Below, one piece after another: positions 34,772 through 44,128 of a stretch of DNA of 64,000 bases. Source of the stretch: Sphingomonas sp. JUb134 (lineage in GTDB: Bacteria > Pseudomonadota > Alphaproteobacteria > Sphingomonadales > Sphingomonadaceae). Made by a program: the position numbers and the translations under genes. The stretch is taken from the NCBI RefSeq assembly GCF_004341505.2, contig NZ_SLYP02000001.1, forward strand, positions 2,070,501-2,134,500. Direction: 5' to 3'. Numbering within the stretch: position 1 is the stretch's first letter; each line of letters opens with the position of its first letter. The notes under the pieces were generated by a model. The model searched no databases, was not told the DNA's origin, and saw only the letters and a list, made by a program, of their open reading frames with translations.

Positions 34772-35716
34772 TCAACCTGGACGTCGCTTTCCGAACCGGG
34801 CTCTCTTTCCGTCATCAGCGGCGATCGCGCGGGCTTTGGCTTCTTGGTAGCAGCGACCCAAAGCCCTTGCGCCGAAGACATCTTCTACCGCAGCTTCGAA
34901 GTCCTGGTTTTTGGCATTCTCGTAGTCGCCCGAGTCCATGAGGGAGATCAGGTAACGGGCGACCGCTTCCTTATCGATCTGACCACGATCGACTTGACGT
35001 TTGATGGTCCAAGGGGGGAGATCGTCCAAGGCAACGATTTGCACGTATGATCGACGTGCTGCTTCGATCAGCGCTCGATCCAGACCGATGCGCGAGACGA
35101 AGATGAGATGGTCGGGCTGGGCGTCTGCATCGAACGGCCGGGATAGGTTCAACGAGCAGGAAGCCACGCGCCGAATAGCTTGATCCGGATCGAGATCCCA
35201 CCATTTTCGACCCGAGATCTCGACGGTTTCAGCTCCGCCGCCGAACGGACGCGCATGGCACTTGATCACTTCCTCGGCGGCTAGGCGGCAGAACACCGGA
35301 GTTATCCCGGCGATTGCTCGCCTCGCTCCGATACCGGTTTCCCAGTAGTCGGATCCAGCATCTATGATCCGCTCCCATTCGTCCCAGCTGATGACGTCCG
35401 GCTCGAGGATGCCGATCGACCAGTCGTCGGCGTGTGCACGCATGAGTGCGTCGAGCCGACGATGCACGGAGTAAATGGGGCGGCCGTCCTCCGTAAAGGC
35501 TTCCTCCGCAGGCACGATTTGTCCTGCGGGCTTGTTTCCCGCCTGAGAGAGGAAGAACTCAAGCCCGTCGGGATATGGTGCGCACACGTGGCGCGCCAAC
35601 TTGTCCAGCACACCGGAAAGCATCTCCTTCATGGAGATATATTCGGTCGCGTGGCGCGCATGACGCGACCAGTCGAGCGAGGTCATCCATTCGTTGTGCA
35701 AGTCGCTACGACGCAT
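34772..35716 (-). CDS. Uncharacterised island backbone protein
   Basis: A 314-residue protein. The ATG 'MRRSDLHNEWMTSL' follows a GGGGGA site, while upstream in-frame sequence is Pro/Arg-rich and antisense to another gene. No recognised domain. Recurrent Trp and acidic residues ('ISWDEWERIIDAGSDYWETG', 'KWWDLDPDQAIRRV') and the central 'LIFVSRIGLDRALIEAARRS' suggest a soluble folded protein. The C-terminus is basic ('KARAIAADDGKRARFGKRRP'). It lies between the AlpA-like gene and another unknown. Confidence 0.65.
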   Translation of the reverse strand: MRRSDLHNEWMTSLDWSRHARHATEYISMKEMLSGVLDKLARHVCAPYPDGLEFFLSQAGNKPAGQIVPAEEAFTEDGRPIYSVHRRLDALMRAHADDWSIGILEPDVISWDEWERIIDAGSDYWETGIGARRAIAGITPVFCRLAAEEVIKCHARPFGGGAETVEISGRKWWDLDPDQAIRRVASCSLNLSRPFDADAQPDHLIFVSRIGLDRALIEAARRSYVQIVALDDLPPWTIKRQVDRGQIDKEAVARYLISLMDSGDYENAKNQDFEAAVEDVFGARALGRCYQEAKARAIAADDGKRARFGKRRPG

Positions 35717-35786
35717 CAGTCCCCCAAGACATGACGATAGCGGGACTGTTGCGGTGATCGCAACGGTCCCGCGTCGGAGTCGGGTG

Positions 35787-36590
35787 TCAGGCGGCTTTCT
35801 GGACGCCGACGTAGATGATGTCGGGGTTCTCGGGATCGATGGCGCGCCAGGCGGCATCGGTGAGGTGAGAGGGGAGGGACATGCCTGCGACCTCCTCGCA
35901 CGCCGCACGGACGTGGTCGGGCCAGGGGTTTCGCAGGATGACGCCATCGTCGGCGGCCTGAACGGGGCCGAGCAGAAGCCACTCATCGCGGATGCCAGTG
36001 ACCGGCTGGCCGCGATAGAACTTCGGCGCGATCAGCGACCCGTCTGCTGCCAGCATGCCTTCGGCAGGGTCCGGCACGCCTTCGTGCGCCGGTTCGTCGA
36101 AGTTGGCGAGGACCATCGGTTCGCCCGGCGCGATCTCGACGAGATCCCTGTCGAGCCGACGCACGCAGAGGTGCGACCATTCACCGCCGGTGGGGAGCTC
36201 GATCGTCCAGCACCACTCGATCATCGCGCCATGACGGCAGCCGAGCCAGGGATCGTCTATCTCGCCTTCAGGGGGGCGCTTGCCGTCACGATGGGCCCCA
36301 TCGTGATCGAACCAGGTGCAGTCGGATGGGGACCAGACGATGCAGTAGCTCGCCTTGGACCAGCTCGCCTTCTTTTCGAAGGCGGCGATCACCGCTCTGC
36401 GGCCCTGAGCGGTGACGGCCCCTGTCCCGTCGAGAAAGCCGGGGCCGTGGAAGACGTAATGGCGGATCGCGACGTGCGACTGTGCCGGTTCGTTCGTGAC
36501 GGACATGGCCCACCGCCGGTTCTGCCTGACGCCCCGGGTGATCACGTGCGGGTATTCACGGTATCCCGCGAGGGCGTCGGCCGTTTTCAT
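35787..36590 (-). CDS. Uncharacterised island backbone protein
   Basis: A 267-residue protein with ATG at 36590, 7 nt after AGGAG. The sequence is Trp-, His- and Asp-rich ('IRHYVFHGPGFLDGTG', 'YCIVWSPSDCTWFDHDGAHR', 'MIEWCWTIELPTGGEWSHLC'), suggesting beta-rich folding. I cannot assign a function. It follows the integrase closely on the same strand. Confidence 0.65.
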   Translation of the reverse strand: MKTADALAGYREYPHVITRGVRQNRRWAMSVTNEPAQSHVAIRHYVFHGPGFLDGTGAVTAQGRRAVIAAFEKKASWSKASYCIVWSPSDCTWFDHDGAHRDGKRPPEGEIDDPWLGCRHGAMIEWCWTIELPTGGEWSHLCVRRLDRDLVEIAPGEPMVLANFDEPAHEGVPDPAEGMLAADGSLIAPKFYRGQPVTGIRDEWLLLGPVQAADDGVILRNPWPDHVRAACEEVAGMSLPSHLTDAAWRAIDPENPDIIYVGVQKAA

Positions 36591-36636
36591 CACAGTTCTC
36601 CTATTCGAAAGTGAATGGAGACGATGACGAACCTTC

Positions 36637-38031
36637 TCAATCCTTCCTCCGCCTGTTCCGCTTGCGATCTCCCGCAGACGCTTCGGCGCCCTTCTGATCG
36701 GCGCGCTTCGGCCAGCCCGCGCGGAAATCAGCCAAGCGCGTCACGCGCTCGGTCGGCGCCATCGGCGGGAGTTCGCGTCCGCCCGGCCAGGCCTTTGCGC
36801 CGGCCAGCTGCTGATCCACGTGATCGTTCCAGCGCTGCACCATGTCGCCGGCCTCCTGCACGAGCTGGGTGAGGATGTAGGTCGCGTCGAGCTCGTCACC
36901 ATTGGTGTGGAGCAGCATCGCGTTGATGGTGTCCCGACTGAAGGAGAAGGGTGCTTCGGCGAGATCGGACGCGGGGATCTTCCTCGTGTCATGGATCGTG
37001 AAGTGCGAGAAGCGCTTCGAGGTGCCGTCACGCTGGTTGGCGAGCTCCATGCGGCGGTGGATAAGCGAGTCGAGCACGTCCTTCACCTGCGATCCCATCT
37101 CGACGGGTGCCGTGCCGTTCAGGGTGAATACCGGGCCGGTGCGCTTCGTGGGATCCGGCTGCTGACGAGCGATGATGTCGTACACCTGGTTCGGCAGCAG
37201 GATCAGGTGCGGTTTGCCGCTCTTGTTGCGCTCCGGCGGCAGGCGCCACTGGCGCTTGTCCATGTCGAGCTCCTCCCACGGCAGTTCGGCGATCTCCTCC
37301 TTCCGCTTGCCGAGCCGGATCAGCACCTCGACGACGTCGCCACGGGGATCACCGAGATCCCTCGCGGCTTCCAGCAGCCGCAGCCACTCCCAGTCGGTCA
37401 GGCGCCTGTCCCGCTTACCGGTCTTCGGAACGTCGAACACGTGGCCAGGCGTACGCAGGAACGCCGAGCGGTACACCCCGTCGTTGATGAGCGTCTTGAG
37501 ACAGACCAGCCCCGAACGGACCATGGAGGGGCCCCGGGCGAACAGTTCCGCCTTGTATTTGTCCACGTCACTCGTGGTGAGCTTGTCGAGCCTCTTGTCG
37601 CCCAAGTGGGCCAACAGGTCGCGGCGGAAGACGGCGATCTGGCTAGCGCTCATGGGATCGTTGCCGGTACGTCGACGAGACACGTAATCCTCAAAGTAGG
37701 CGCTGATCAGCAGACCAACCTCAGCCGCAGCGGCGGCCGTCTCCGCCTTGCGCTTCGCGATGGGATCGCTGCCGGTCCGGACCTCGTGCGCGAGGGTCGA
37801 GGCGAACGTGCGTGCGCTTTCGACCGTGAACTCGCCGAGGGTGCCGAGCGTCGTACGTTGAGAGCGGCCACCCTTGAACCTATACTGGTAGACGAAGGTC
37901 GGGGTCCCTTCGCTCGTCTTATAGACGCCGAACCCCCTCACTTCGGTGTCCCACACGAACTTCTTGGTGCCGGACGCGGGGGAGTTGACGATCGGTTTGA
38001 TCGTCGAAAGGCTGATACGCTTCTTGGTCAA
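36637..38031 (-). CDS. Tyrosine integrase of the island
   Basis: About 464 residues from a TTG start that follows CAGGAG; a GTG at 38094 in the same frame lacks a ribosome site. It has an N-terminal arm-binding region ('KFVWDTEVRGFGVYKTSEGT') and a SAM-like core-binding domain near residues 110-210. The catalytic domain has 'IRLGKRKEEIAELPWEELD' (Arg block), 'HFTIHDTRKIPASDLAE' (HxxR), 'LLHTNGDELDATYI' (late His and probable nucleophile Tyr). The C-terminus is basic. It lies beside attR and is the enzyme expected to have inserted the island into tRNA-Arg. Confidence 0.9.
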   Translation of the reverse strand: MTKKRISLSTIKPIVNSPASGTKKFVWDTEVRGFGVYKTSEGTPTFVYQYRFKGGRSQRTTLGTLGEFTVESARTFASTLAHEVRTGSDPIAKRKAETAAAAAEVGLLISAYFEDYVSRRRTGNDPMSASQIAVFRRDLLAHLGDKRLDKLTTSDVDKYKAELFARGPSMVRSGLVCLKTLINDGVYRSAFLRTPGHVFDVPKTGKRDRRLTDWEWLRLLEAARDLGDPRGDVVEVLIRLGKRKEEIAELPWEELDMDKRQWRLPPERNKSGKPHLILLPNQVYDIIARQQPDPTKRTGPVFTLNGTAPVEMGSQVKDVLDSLIHRRMELANQRDGTSKRFSHFTIHDTRKIPASDLAEAPFSFSRDTINAMLLHTNGDELDATYILTQLVQEAGDMVQRWNDHVDQQLAGAKAWPGGRELPPMAPTERVTRLADFRAGWPKRADQKGAEASAGDRKRNRRRKD

Positions 38032-38212
38032 GGTGAGCTCCTGAGTAACCGTGGAGCAATCTTGATGGCGGTACTCGGGGGTGCTTTCGACCACAGTGGT
38101 CTACAAGTGAAAATATACTAAGTCGCTGCTCTAGAACGATAATCTACCTACCGGAACGCCGGTCTACACCAGCGCCTCTTATCCCGATGAGGACGTTAGA
38201 CAAGACTTCTTC

Positions 38213-38257
38213 CTACGAATCTGAGGGTCGGACGTTCGAATCGTTCCGGGCGCGCCA
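38213..38257 (+). repeat. attR: 45-bp copy of the tRNA-Arg 3' half
   Basis: Exact copy of 2536-2580, from CTACGAATC through the CCA end. It cannot form a tRNA alone because the 5' half is missing. Together with the adjacent integrase it marks the right end of the island; repeat-to-repeat distance is 35,677 bp. Confidence 0.93.
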
Positions 38258-38262
38258 TCGAA

Positions 38263-38295
38263 AGTCCTGCCAGGCATCAGCCCGGCAGGGCTTTT
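38263..38295 (+). terminator. Displaced tRNA-Arg terminator
   Basis: AGTCCTGCC (38263-38271) pairs with GGCAGGGCT (38284-38292, one G-T pair), followed by TTTT. It lies 6 nt past the CCA copy in attR, exactly where the tRNA terminator would be in an uninterrupted chromosome, and so supports the inferred insertion event. It also lies just past the stop of the oppositely oriented flavoprotein gene. Confidence 0.7.
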
Positions 38296-38314
38296 GTGTA
38301 TCTGGCCGAAAGCG

Positions 38315-39547
38315 TCAGCCCTGTGCCAGCGCCTTGAGCGGCGTGCCCGTGTCGGCCAGGGCCGCGGGGTCCGCGATCGTTCCGGCCACCACCAGCATCC
38401 GGCCTTGCACATAGTCCCGCGTCGCGTTCACGCAGTCCAGCGCCACCACCCGCCCTTCGCGCAAATAGACCAGCGAGAAGCTGCGCGACGCCGGCTCCCC
38501 GCGCACGACCAGCGCGTCATGACCCGCGGACAGCCCGACCGTCTGCAGCTTCAGGTCATACTGGTTCGACCAGAACCACGGAACGGCATGATAGGGCGCG
38601 GGGTCGTCGAGGATCGCGCGCACCGCGGTGGTTGCCATGTCGTTCGCGTTCTGCACGGACTCGAGCCGGATGGGCAGCCCGTCGACAAAGGCGTTGGCGT
38701 GAAGCGCGCAGTCGCCGATCGCATAGATATGGGGCAGCGAAGTGCGGCAGTGCGCGTCGACCGCCACGCCATTGCCGCCCTCCGCGCCGGCTGCCAGCAG
38801 CGGATCCACCGCGGGGACGATGCCGATTCCGACGATCACCATCTCCGCCGGCAGTATCTCTCCGTCCGCCAGCCGCACGCCGGCCGCGCGGCCGTCCCGT
38901 TCCTCGATGCAGGCGACACGCACGCCCAGCCGGACGTCCACGCCATGGGCACGATGTTCCGCCTCGTAGAAGCGCGACAGCGGCTCCCCCGCGACGCGCG
39001 CGAGGACCCGGTCCTGCGCCTCCAGCACGGTCACCTGCTTACCGAGCTTCGACAGCACCGCCGCCGCTTCCAACCCAATATAGCCGCCGCCGATCACCAC
39101 CACCTTCGCGGTCGTCGGCAGTTCGTGGATCAGCCGATCCACATCCGCGCGGCTGCGCACCGAGTGCACGCCGCCTAGGTCATGGCCGGTGCAGCTCAGC
39201 GACCGGGCATGGCCGCCCGCCGCCCAAATGAGCGTGCCATAGTGGATCGTCGTGCCATCGTCGCACGCAACGCTGCGCGCAGCCGGATCGACCGCCGTCA
39301 CCCGCCGCCCGGTACGCATCGTCACCGCGCGTTCTTCCCAGAAGGCGGGCGGGCGGATCAGCAGCCGCTCGAACGGCTTTTCGCCGGCGAGATATTCCTT
39401 CGAGAGCGGGGGCCGCTCATAGGGCAGTTCCGGCTCCTCGCCGACGATGGCGATGGTGCCGGCGAACTTGCGCTGGCGCAGTGCGATCGCCGCCTGCGCC
39501 CCTCCGTGTCCGGCCCCCACGATCAGGATATCGAAGCGGTCGGTCAC
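38315..39547 (-). CDS. Ferredoxin-reductase-like FAD/NAD(P) oxidoreductase
   Basis: A 410-residue flavoprotein with an FAD-binding Rossmann start '[20 protein letters not shown]', then '[16 protein letters not shown]' typical of BphA4/putidaredoxin-reductase types. A second dinucleotide fold has '[20 protein letters not shown]', and the late FAD block is '[12 protein letters not shown]'. The C-terminal reductase domain includes '[18 protein letters not shown]'. It probably passes electrons from NAD(P)H to a ferredoxin; no ferredoxin or oxygenase partner is visible in the window. It is the first chromosomal gene right of the island. Confidence 0.9.
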   Translation of the reverse strand: MTDRFDILIVGAGHGGAQAAIALRQRKFAGTIAIVGEEPELPYERPPLSKEYLAGEKPFERLLIRPPAFWEERAVTMRTGRRVTAVDPAARSVACDDGTTIHYGTLIWAAGGHARSLSCTGHDLGGVHSVRSRADVDRLIHELPTTAKVVVIGGGYIGLEAAAVLSKLGKQVTVLEAQDRVLARVAGEPLSRFYEAEHRAHGVDVRLGVRVACIEERDGRAAGVRLADGEILPAEMVIVGIGIVPAVDPLLAAGAEGGNGVAVDAHCRTSLPHIYAIGDCALHANAFVDGLPIRLESVQNANDMATTAVRAILDDPAPYHAVPWFWSNQYDLKLQTVGLSAGHDALVVRGEPASRSFSLVYLREGRVVALDCVNATRDYVQGRMLVVAGTIADPAALADTGTPLKALAQG

Positions 39548-39625
39548 GGCAGAATTCTCCGGCTGGGTGCGAAGGCCGCCCTATAGCCCGGCCGACGCAC
39601 TTTGGGAGGGGGCGGGCGCCCGCCG

Positions 39626-40531
39626 TCAGCCGGCGGTCGCTGCCACCGCGATCGCCCCCAGCGGACCCGCCAGGGCACCCAGTGCCGGTGCCACGATATA
39701 CGGCCCGTCGGCGGGAAGCTGCATATAGCCGCCCAGGCTCTCCAGCAGCGCGGCTTCGATGCGGGCGTGGAGGTGCGGCTGTCCGGACAGCACGCCCCCG
39801 CCGATCGCGATGCGCAACGGCCCGGTCGTGCAGACGAGGTCGTGGCACATCAGCGTCAGCGCGGAGACGATCGGCTCCCACACCGGGTCGTCGCTCGCGA
39901 CCTCGGCCACTGGCCGTCCACCCAGCCGCGCGACCAGCGCGGTGCCGGAGGCGAGCCCCTCGATGCAGTCCGGATGATAGCGGCAGACGCTCTTCAGCGT
40001 ATCGGACGGCAGCCGCGGCACGCGCAGATGGCCGATCTCGCTGTGGCTGATGCCGCGCGTGGGGCGGCCATGCACGACCAGCCCGACCCCGACCCCGGTT
40101 CCCACCGTCACATAGGCGAAGTCCTCGAGGCCCTGGGCGCAGCCCCAGCGAATCTCCGCAAGCGCGGCGCCGTTGACGTCCGTGTCGAACGCCACCGGCA
40201 CGCCGAAGGGGGCGGACAAGGTGCCCAGCACATCGGCGCCCGGCCAACCGGTCTTGTTCGTCGCCAGCACCTGACCATAGGTCGGCGAGAGCGGATTGAT
40301 GTCGATCGGGCCGAAGGACGCGATGCCGATGGCGCGGAACCCGTGCGTCGCGTGCCACTCGGCCAGGATGGCGAGGATCGCGGGCAGTGTCTCCATCGGA
40401 AGCGTCGTCGGCACCGTACGCTGATCCAGGATCGCATCCGGCCCATGGGCGATCGTGCAGATGCACTTGGTGCCGCCAAGCTCGATCCCCACCAGCGGAA
40501 GCGCCGGGGCGGTGGGCGTGTCGGTCATCAT
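39626..40531 (-). CDS. ROK-family sugar kinase (fructokinase/mannokinase-like)
   Basis: A 301-residue kinase. The phosphate-binding start is 'LVGIELGGTKCICTIA', followed by the sugar/ATP blocks 'AFDTDVNGAALAEIRWG' (catalytic Asp region), 'YVTVGTGVGVGLVVHG' and 'SEIGHLRVPR', with His/Cys residues in 'CRYHPDCIEGLASGTAL' as in zinc-binding ROK fructokinases. It phosphorylates a free hexose. The neighbouring N-glycan locus releases mannose, so mannose is a reasonable substrate, though fructose is the family default. It is divergent from the ROK repressor. Confidence 0.88.
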   Translation of the reverse strand: MMTDTPTAPALPLVGIELGGTKCICTIAHGPDAILDQRTVPTTLPMETLPAILAILAEWHATHGFRAIGIASFGPIDINPLSPTYGQVLATNKTGWPGADVLGTLSAPFGVPVAFDTDVNGAALAEIRWGCAQGLEDFAYVTVGTGVGVGLVVHGRPTRGISHSEIGHLRVPRLPSDTLKSVCRYHPDCIEGLASGTALVARLGGRPVAEVASDDPVWEPIVSALTLMCHDLVCTTGPLRIAIGGGVLSGQPHLHARIEAALLESLGGYMQLPADGPYIVAPALGALAGPLGAIAVAATAG

Positions 40532-40900
40532 GCGTCGGCGTTCCCTTGCTGTGTCATTCTGGGATGAGATGGTTGGCGCGCTGCCGCCATCAGGGTCAGC
40601 CGAAACATGGTTGATCTCTCCCCTTGCTGCCGTCGTTCCCCGTGACGTGCCACGGCGCCTACGCTGTCGTCCGAATTAGTACATCAAATATCTTAACTCA
40701 ACGAGTCACGCCGGCGGCGACAATGAAGCTGTCCCAAGCCTTTGTCTTCTGAAAGGTTGTATCCCGCGCCGGGTGCGGCATTAATGCCATGTTATCGATC
40801 ACAGCCGGCAGACCGGCGAGCAGGAGAGGCAGATGCGTCCAGGGGCGGTCCGGTGTCGGCATTGGGTCCAAACTACCGGCCGGAAAGAGGATCCGTTTGC
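40532..40900. other. Divergent intergenic region, kinase / ROK regulator
   Basis: A 369-base gap between the starts of the sugar kinase (minus) and the ROK regulator (plus). It is locally AT-richer around 40678-40700 and probably holds both promoters and the regulator's operator. I could not pick a convincing -35/-10 pair or operator by eye. In-frame upstream extension of the regulator (to 40742) lacks a ribosome site. Confidence 0.45.
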
Positions 40901-42124
40901 ATGATGGAGAACTCGCCTGGTGCCCGTCTGTCCGGAACCAACCTCGAGCGGGCTGCCGATCATAACCAGCGGGTGACGCTGCACGCGATCCGCGTCGGCG
41001 GCTCGCTGACGCGCGTGGACCTCGCCGGGATCACCGGGCTTACGCCGCCGGCCATTGCCAACATCACGCGGCGCCTGCTGCAGGATGGCCTGATTGAGGA
41101 AGCGGGCCAGCGGCGTGGCGGCCGCGGGCAGCCGCCGACGAAGCTCGTGGTCCGGCGCGATGCCTGTTATGCGATCGGCATCAACATCGACCGGGATCAC
41201 ATCACCATCGTGCTGGTCGACTTCTCCGGACGAATCCTCGCCCGGGTGTCGGAGGAAGTCGCGTTCGCGCTCCCTGATCACGTCCGCTCCCTCTATGTCC
41301 GCTCGATCGAGCGGATGCTGCAATCGGCCGACGTGCCCTCGTCCAAGCTGGTCGGCATCGGCGTGGCCGTGCCGGACGACCTGGAGCTGGTTGCGCTACC
41401 GGGGCGGCCTCCGGAATACGACGCCTGGAACGGCATCGACATGGCGTCGCTGTTCGCAGAGCCGTTCGACCTCCCGGTCTTTGTCGAGAATGATGCGGCG
41501 GCTGCGGCGAGCGGAGAGATGCAGCTGGGCCTTGGCCAGAAGTACAACAGCTTCTTCTACGTGCTGCTTTCGTCGGGGCTCGGCGGGGGTTTCGTGGTGG
41601 ATGGGGCTTATGTCCGCGGCGCCAATGGGCGCAGTGGCGAACTCGGCTTCATGCTGGCACCGGACGGGAACGGCGGGCGTGAGACAGTGCAGACCCTGGT
41701 CTCCCTGTCAGGCCTGTCGCGGCATCTGGAGGCCGCCGGCTTCAGCCTGACGGACATCATGCACCGCACCGAGCTTGCGCCCGAGGTGCAGGCCTGTGTC
41801 GACGCGTGGATCGAGGCTGCGGCACGACGGCTGTGCACGCCGATGGCGGCGATCTGCTGCCTCATCAATCCGGCGACGGTGCTGGTAGGAGGGCGGCTCC
41901 CGACCGCCCTGGTGGAGCAGCTGGCAAGCCGGGTGAACGCCCTGATGGAGGATCAGGCCGACGTGCTTCCGGCCATCGCGCCGGTAGCGCGCGCCGCCCT
42001 TTCCGAGGACGCGCCTGCGGTCGGGGCGGCGGTGCTGCCGTTCAGTCACTTCCTGCTGCCCAAGCCCGGCGCCTTGTGGAAGACGCCGGCCCTGGTCGGG
42101 GGAGAGGCGGCGGCGGCGCTTTAG
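40901..42124 (+). CDS. ROK-family transcriptional regulator (NagC/Mlc-like)
   Basis: A 407-residue regulator, start ATG 'MMENSPGARLSGTN' behind AAAGAGG. The N-terminal winged HTH is 'LHAIRVGGSLTRVDLAGITG' and 'PPAIANITRRLLQDGLIEEA'. The ROK sugar-binding body has 'VFVENDAAAAASGE' and 'GLGGGFVVDGAYVRG'. The His/Cys zinc cluster of NagC/Mlc is not obvious ('RSGELGFMLAPDGNGG'). It likely represses the adjacent glycan genes until a released amino sugar or hexose binds. Its stop overlaps the GH84 stop by 3-4 bases (convergent). Confidence 0.88.
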   Translation: MMENSPGARLSGTNLERAADHNQRVTLHAIRVGGSLTRVDLAGITGLTPPAIANITRRLLQDGLIEEAGQRRGGRGQPPTKLVVRRDACYAIGINIDRDHITIVLVDFSGRILARVSEEVAFALPDHVRSLYVRSIERMLQSADVPSSKLVGIGVAVPDDLELVALPGRPPEYDAWNGIDMASLFAEPFDLPVFVENDAAAAASGEMQLGLGQKYNSFFYVLLSSGLGGGFVVDGAYVRGANGRSGELGFMLAPDGNGGRETVQTLVSLSGLSRHLEAAGFSLTDIMHRTELAPEVQACVDAWIEAAARRLCTPMAAICCLINPATVLVGGRLPTALVEQLASRVNALMEDQADVLPAIAPVARAALSEDAPAVGAAVLPFSHFLLPKPGALWKTPALVGGEAAAAL

Positions 42125-44079
42125 TCGCCAGCCGCCGCCGAACCCGGCACGTAGATCAGCGAGGGCGCCTCGGCCACGAACCGGTCGAGCACGCCGTCCG
42201 CGACCTTGATCGCTCCCTGCGGGCGCGTGGTGCCGGGGATCGTCTGCAACTTCTCCGCCTGGGCGGCGAGCGCCCGTGCCTGGGCGAAGAAGCCGCCCGC
42301 GCGCGGGCTGCCCTGGTTCGCGGCCGAAAGCCCGCTCGTGGTCGCCTGGAGCGAACGCCCCCACAGCTGGAGCGCATCGAGCCACGGCTGGCTCTGCGCG
42401 ACGAATCCTTGGTCCGCCACACCGGCCCGGATCGTGTCGGAGGCGGTGGCAAGAGCGTCCGCCGTCGTCTTCAACCGCTCCAGAGCCGCCTCACGTGCAG
42501 GCGCATTGCCGCTGGTGATCGCATCGGTCACTTCGTCCAGCGTCGCCTTCAGTCGGGGCGCGGAGGGCTGCCAGGGCTGGCTGCCGAAGGTGGGGGCCAG
42601 GTGCTGCGCGTCGAAGAACACCATCAGCGCCTCGGTGGTGGCGGCATCGCCCGACGCCAGCATCCGTGCCGCCGCCTTCCAGGCCCGATCCGCATCATAG
42701 CCCCGGTCGTTCCACGCGAACGCGGCGCTGCCGAACACCGCGACGCGGCTCGGCGCCTCCTGGTTCATCGGGTTTGCCAGGATCCCGCTCAACTCGCCCG
42801 AAAGCCCCGCCTCGCGCCGCGCATAGGGTGCCATCAGCAGGCGTCCGGTGGATTCGCCATAATCGTTGACCGGATAATTGTCCCACAGCAGCGTCTTGCG
42901 GCCGAACGCCTTGGTTGCCGCCTTGGCGTCGCCGATGGAGATCGCCGGCGGCACCACGTCGGTGCCCGTCCACTGCACGAACACGGCAGGATCGACCTCC
43001 CGCAGCGCCGCCTTGTAGGGCGATTCGGTCGTGTTGAAATATTCCGTGGGCACGATCATCAGTTCGGCCTGGTCGCCGTCCTTGGTCTTCAGCCAGCGGT
43101 AGATGGTGTTCGACAGGTTCGCCTGCGCCAGGCCCGCCGCACGCTGGCCCGGCTCGCCCAGCGCCGCGCGATCCTCGTCGCAGTTCCACTTGGTATATTC
43201 GATGTCGTCGAACGCGATGTAGAAGGACCGCACGCCCATGGAGCGGAACACCTCGAACTTGCGCTGGAGCGCCTGCACGTCGGACGGCCGCGAGTAGCAG
43301 ATCGAGGGACCCGGCGAGATCGCATAGGTGAAGCGGACGTGGTGACGCCGCGCCTGATCGATCAGCGTCTTCAGCGCGTCGAGCGTCGCCTGCGGATAGG
43401 CATCCCGCCACTTGTCGCGCGCGAAGGGGTCGTCCTTGGGGCTGTAGACGTACGTGTTCGCCTTCACGCTGCCCAGGAAGTCGAGATGCCGGGCGCGGTC
43501 CTCCATCGACCAGGGCGCGCCATAGAAGCCCTCGATCGTGCCCCGGATCGCCATCGCGGGGCGGTCGGCGATGGATACCGCCGGCATGGTCCCACGCGCG
43601 GTCAGCTGTCGCAGCGTCTGCGCCGCATAGTAGAGGCCGCCCGCGTCCTGCCCGGCGAGCACGACCAGCGTGCCGTCCCCGTGCGCATCGCTCAGCAAGG
43701 CATAGCCCTCGCGCTGATCCGGCAGCGTGCCGCCAAGGCGCGAGATGGCCGTGCGGACGGGAGCCGAACGGGCCGTGCCGATCACCACGACGGTGCCGCC
43801 CGATTTCGCCGGGAGGGCGCGGGCGGTTCCGACCTTCTCCACACCGGCAGCGGCCAGTGCGCTGCGGACCAGCGTCAGCGTTTCCGCATCCGCCGTATCC
43901 GCGCCCACGATCGTCGCTTCCTTGCCAAGCTCCAGCGCTGCGCCCGTCAGGCGCATCGAAACCGGCTGCGGGAAAACCGCAGGAAGCGTCCCTTGGGGCG
44001 CAGCCGATGCGGCAGCCGGAAGCAGCGCGGCGGCTGCGGTGGCGAGGAAGATCGATCGGGGGAGGCGGGTCTGAGGCAC
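42121..44079 (-). CDS. GH84 beta-N-acetylglucosaminidase
   Basis: A 652-residue secreted enzyme. The signal peptide runs to 'LLPAAASAAPQG', followed by an N-terminal GH20b-like domain. The GH84 catalytic barrel starts at 'AIRGTIEGFYGAPWSMEDRA', with 'NTYVYSPKDDPFARDKWRD' and the catalytic Asp-Asp pair in 'FYIAFDDIEYTKW'. These enzymes use substrate-assisted hydrolysis to remove terminal GlcNAc. The C-terminal region is helical. In this locus it would trim GlcNAc from N-glycan antennae or core. Confidence 0.92.
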   Translation of the reverse strand: MPQTRLPRSIFLATAAAALLPAAASAAPQGTLPAVFPQPVSMRLTGAALELGKEATIVGADTADAETLTLVRSALAAAGVEKVGTARALPAKSGGTVVVIGTARSAPVRTAISRLGGTLPDQREGYALLSDAHGDGTLVVLAGQDAGGLYYAAQTLRQLTARGTMPAVSIADRPAMAIRGTIEGFYGAPWSMEDRARHLDFLGSVKANTYVYSPKDDPFARDKWRDAYPQATLDALKTLIDQARRHHVRFTYAISPGPSICYSRPSDVQALQRKFEVFRSMGVRSFYIAFDDIEYTKWNCDEDRAALGEPGQRAAGLAQANLSNTIYRWLKTKDGDQAELMIVPTEYFNTTESPYKAALREVDPAVFVQWTGTDVVPPAISIGDAKAATKAFGRKTLLWDNYPVNDYGESTGRLLMAPYARREAGLSGELSGILANPMNQEAPSRVAVFGSAAFAWNDRGYDADRAWKAAARMLASGDAATTEALMVFFDAQHLAPTFGSQPWQPSAPRLKATLDEVTDAITSGNAPAREAALERLKTTADALATASDTIRAGVADQGFVAQSQPWLDALQLWGRSLQATTSGLSAANQGSPRAGGFFAQARALAAQAEKLQTIPGTTRPQGAIKVADGVLDRFVAEAPSLIYVPGSAAAGD

Positions 44080-44128
44080 TTTGGTCTCCGAATGGTCACC
44101 AAAAGGTCTCAGATCATGCCGCCCCTGT

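Noticed and set aside
38213..38257. A second tRNA-Arg gene at the right end of the island
   Set aside because: Only the 3' half is present; the D arm and 5' acceptor strand are missing.
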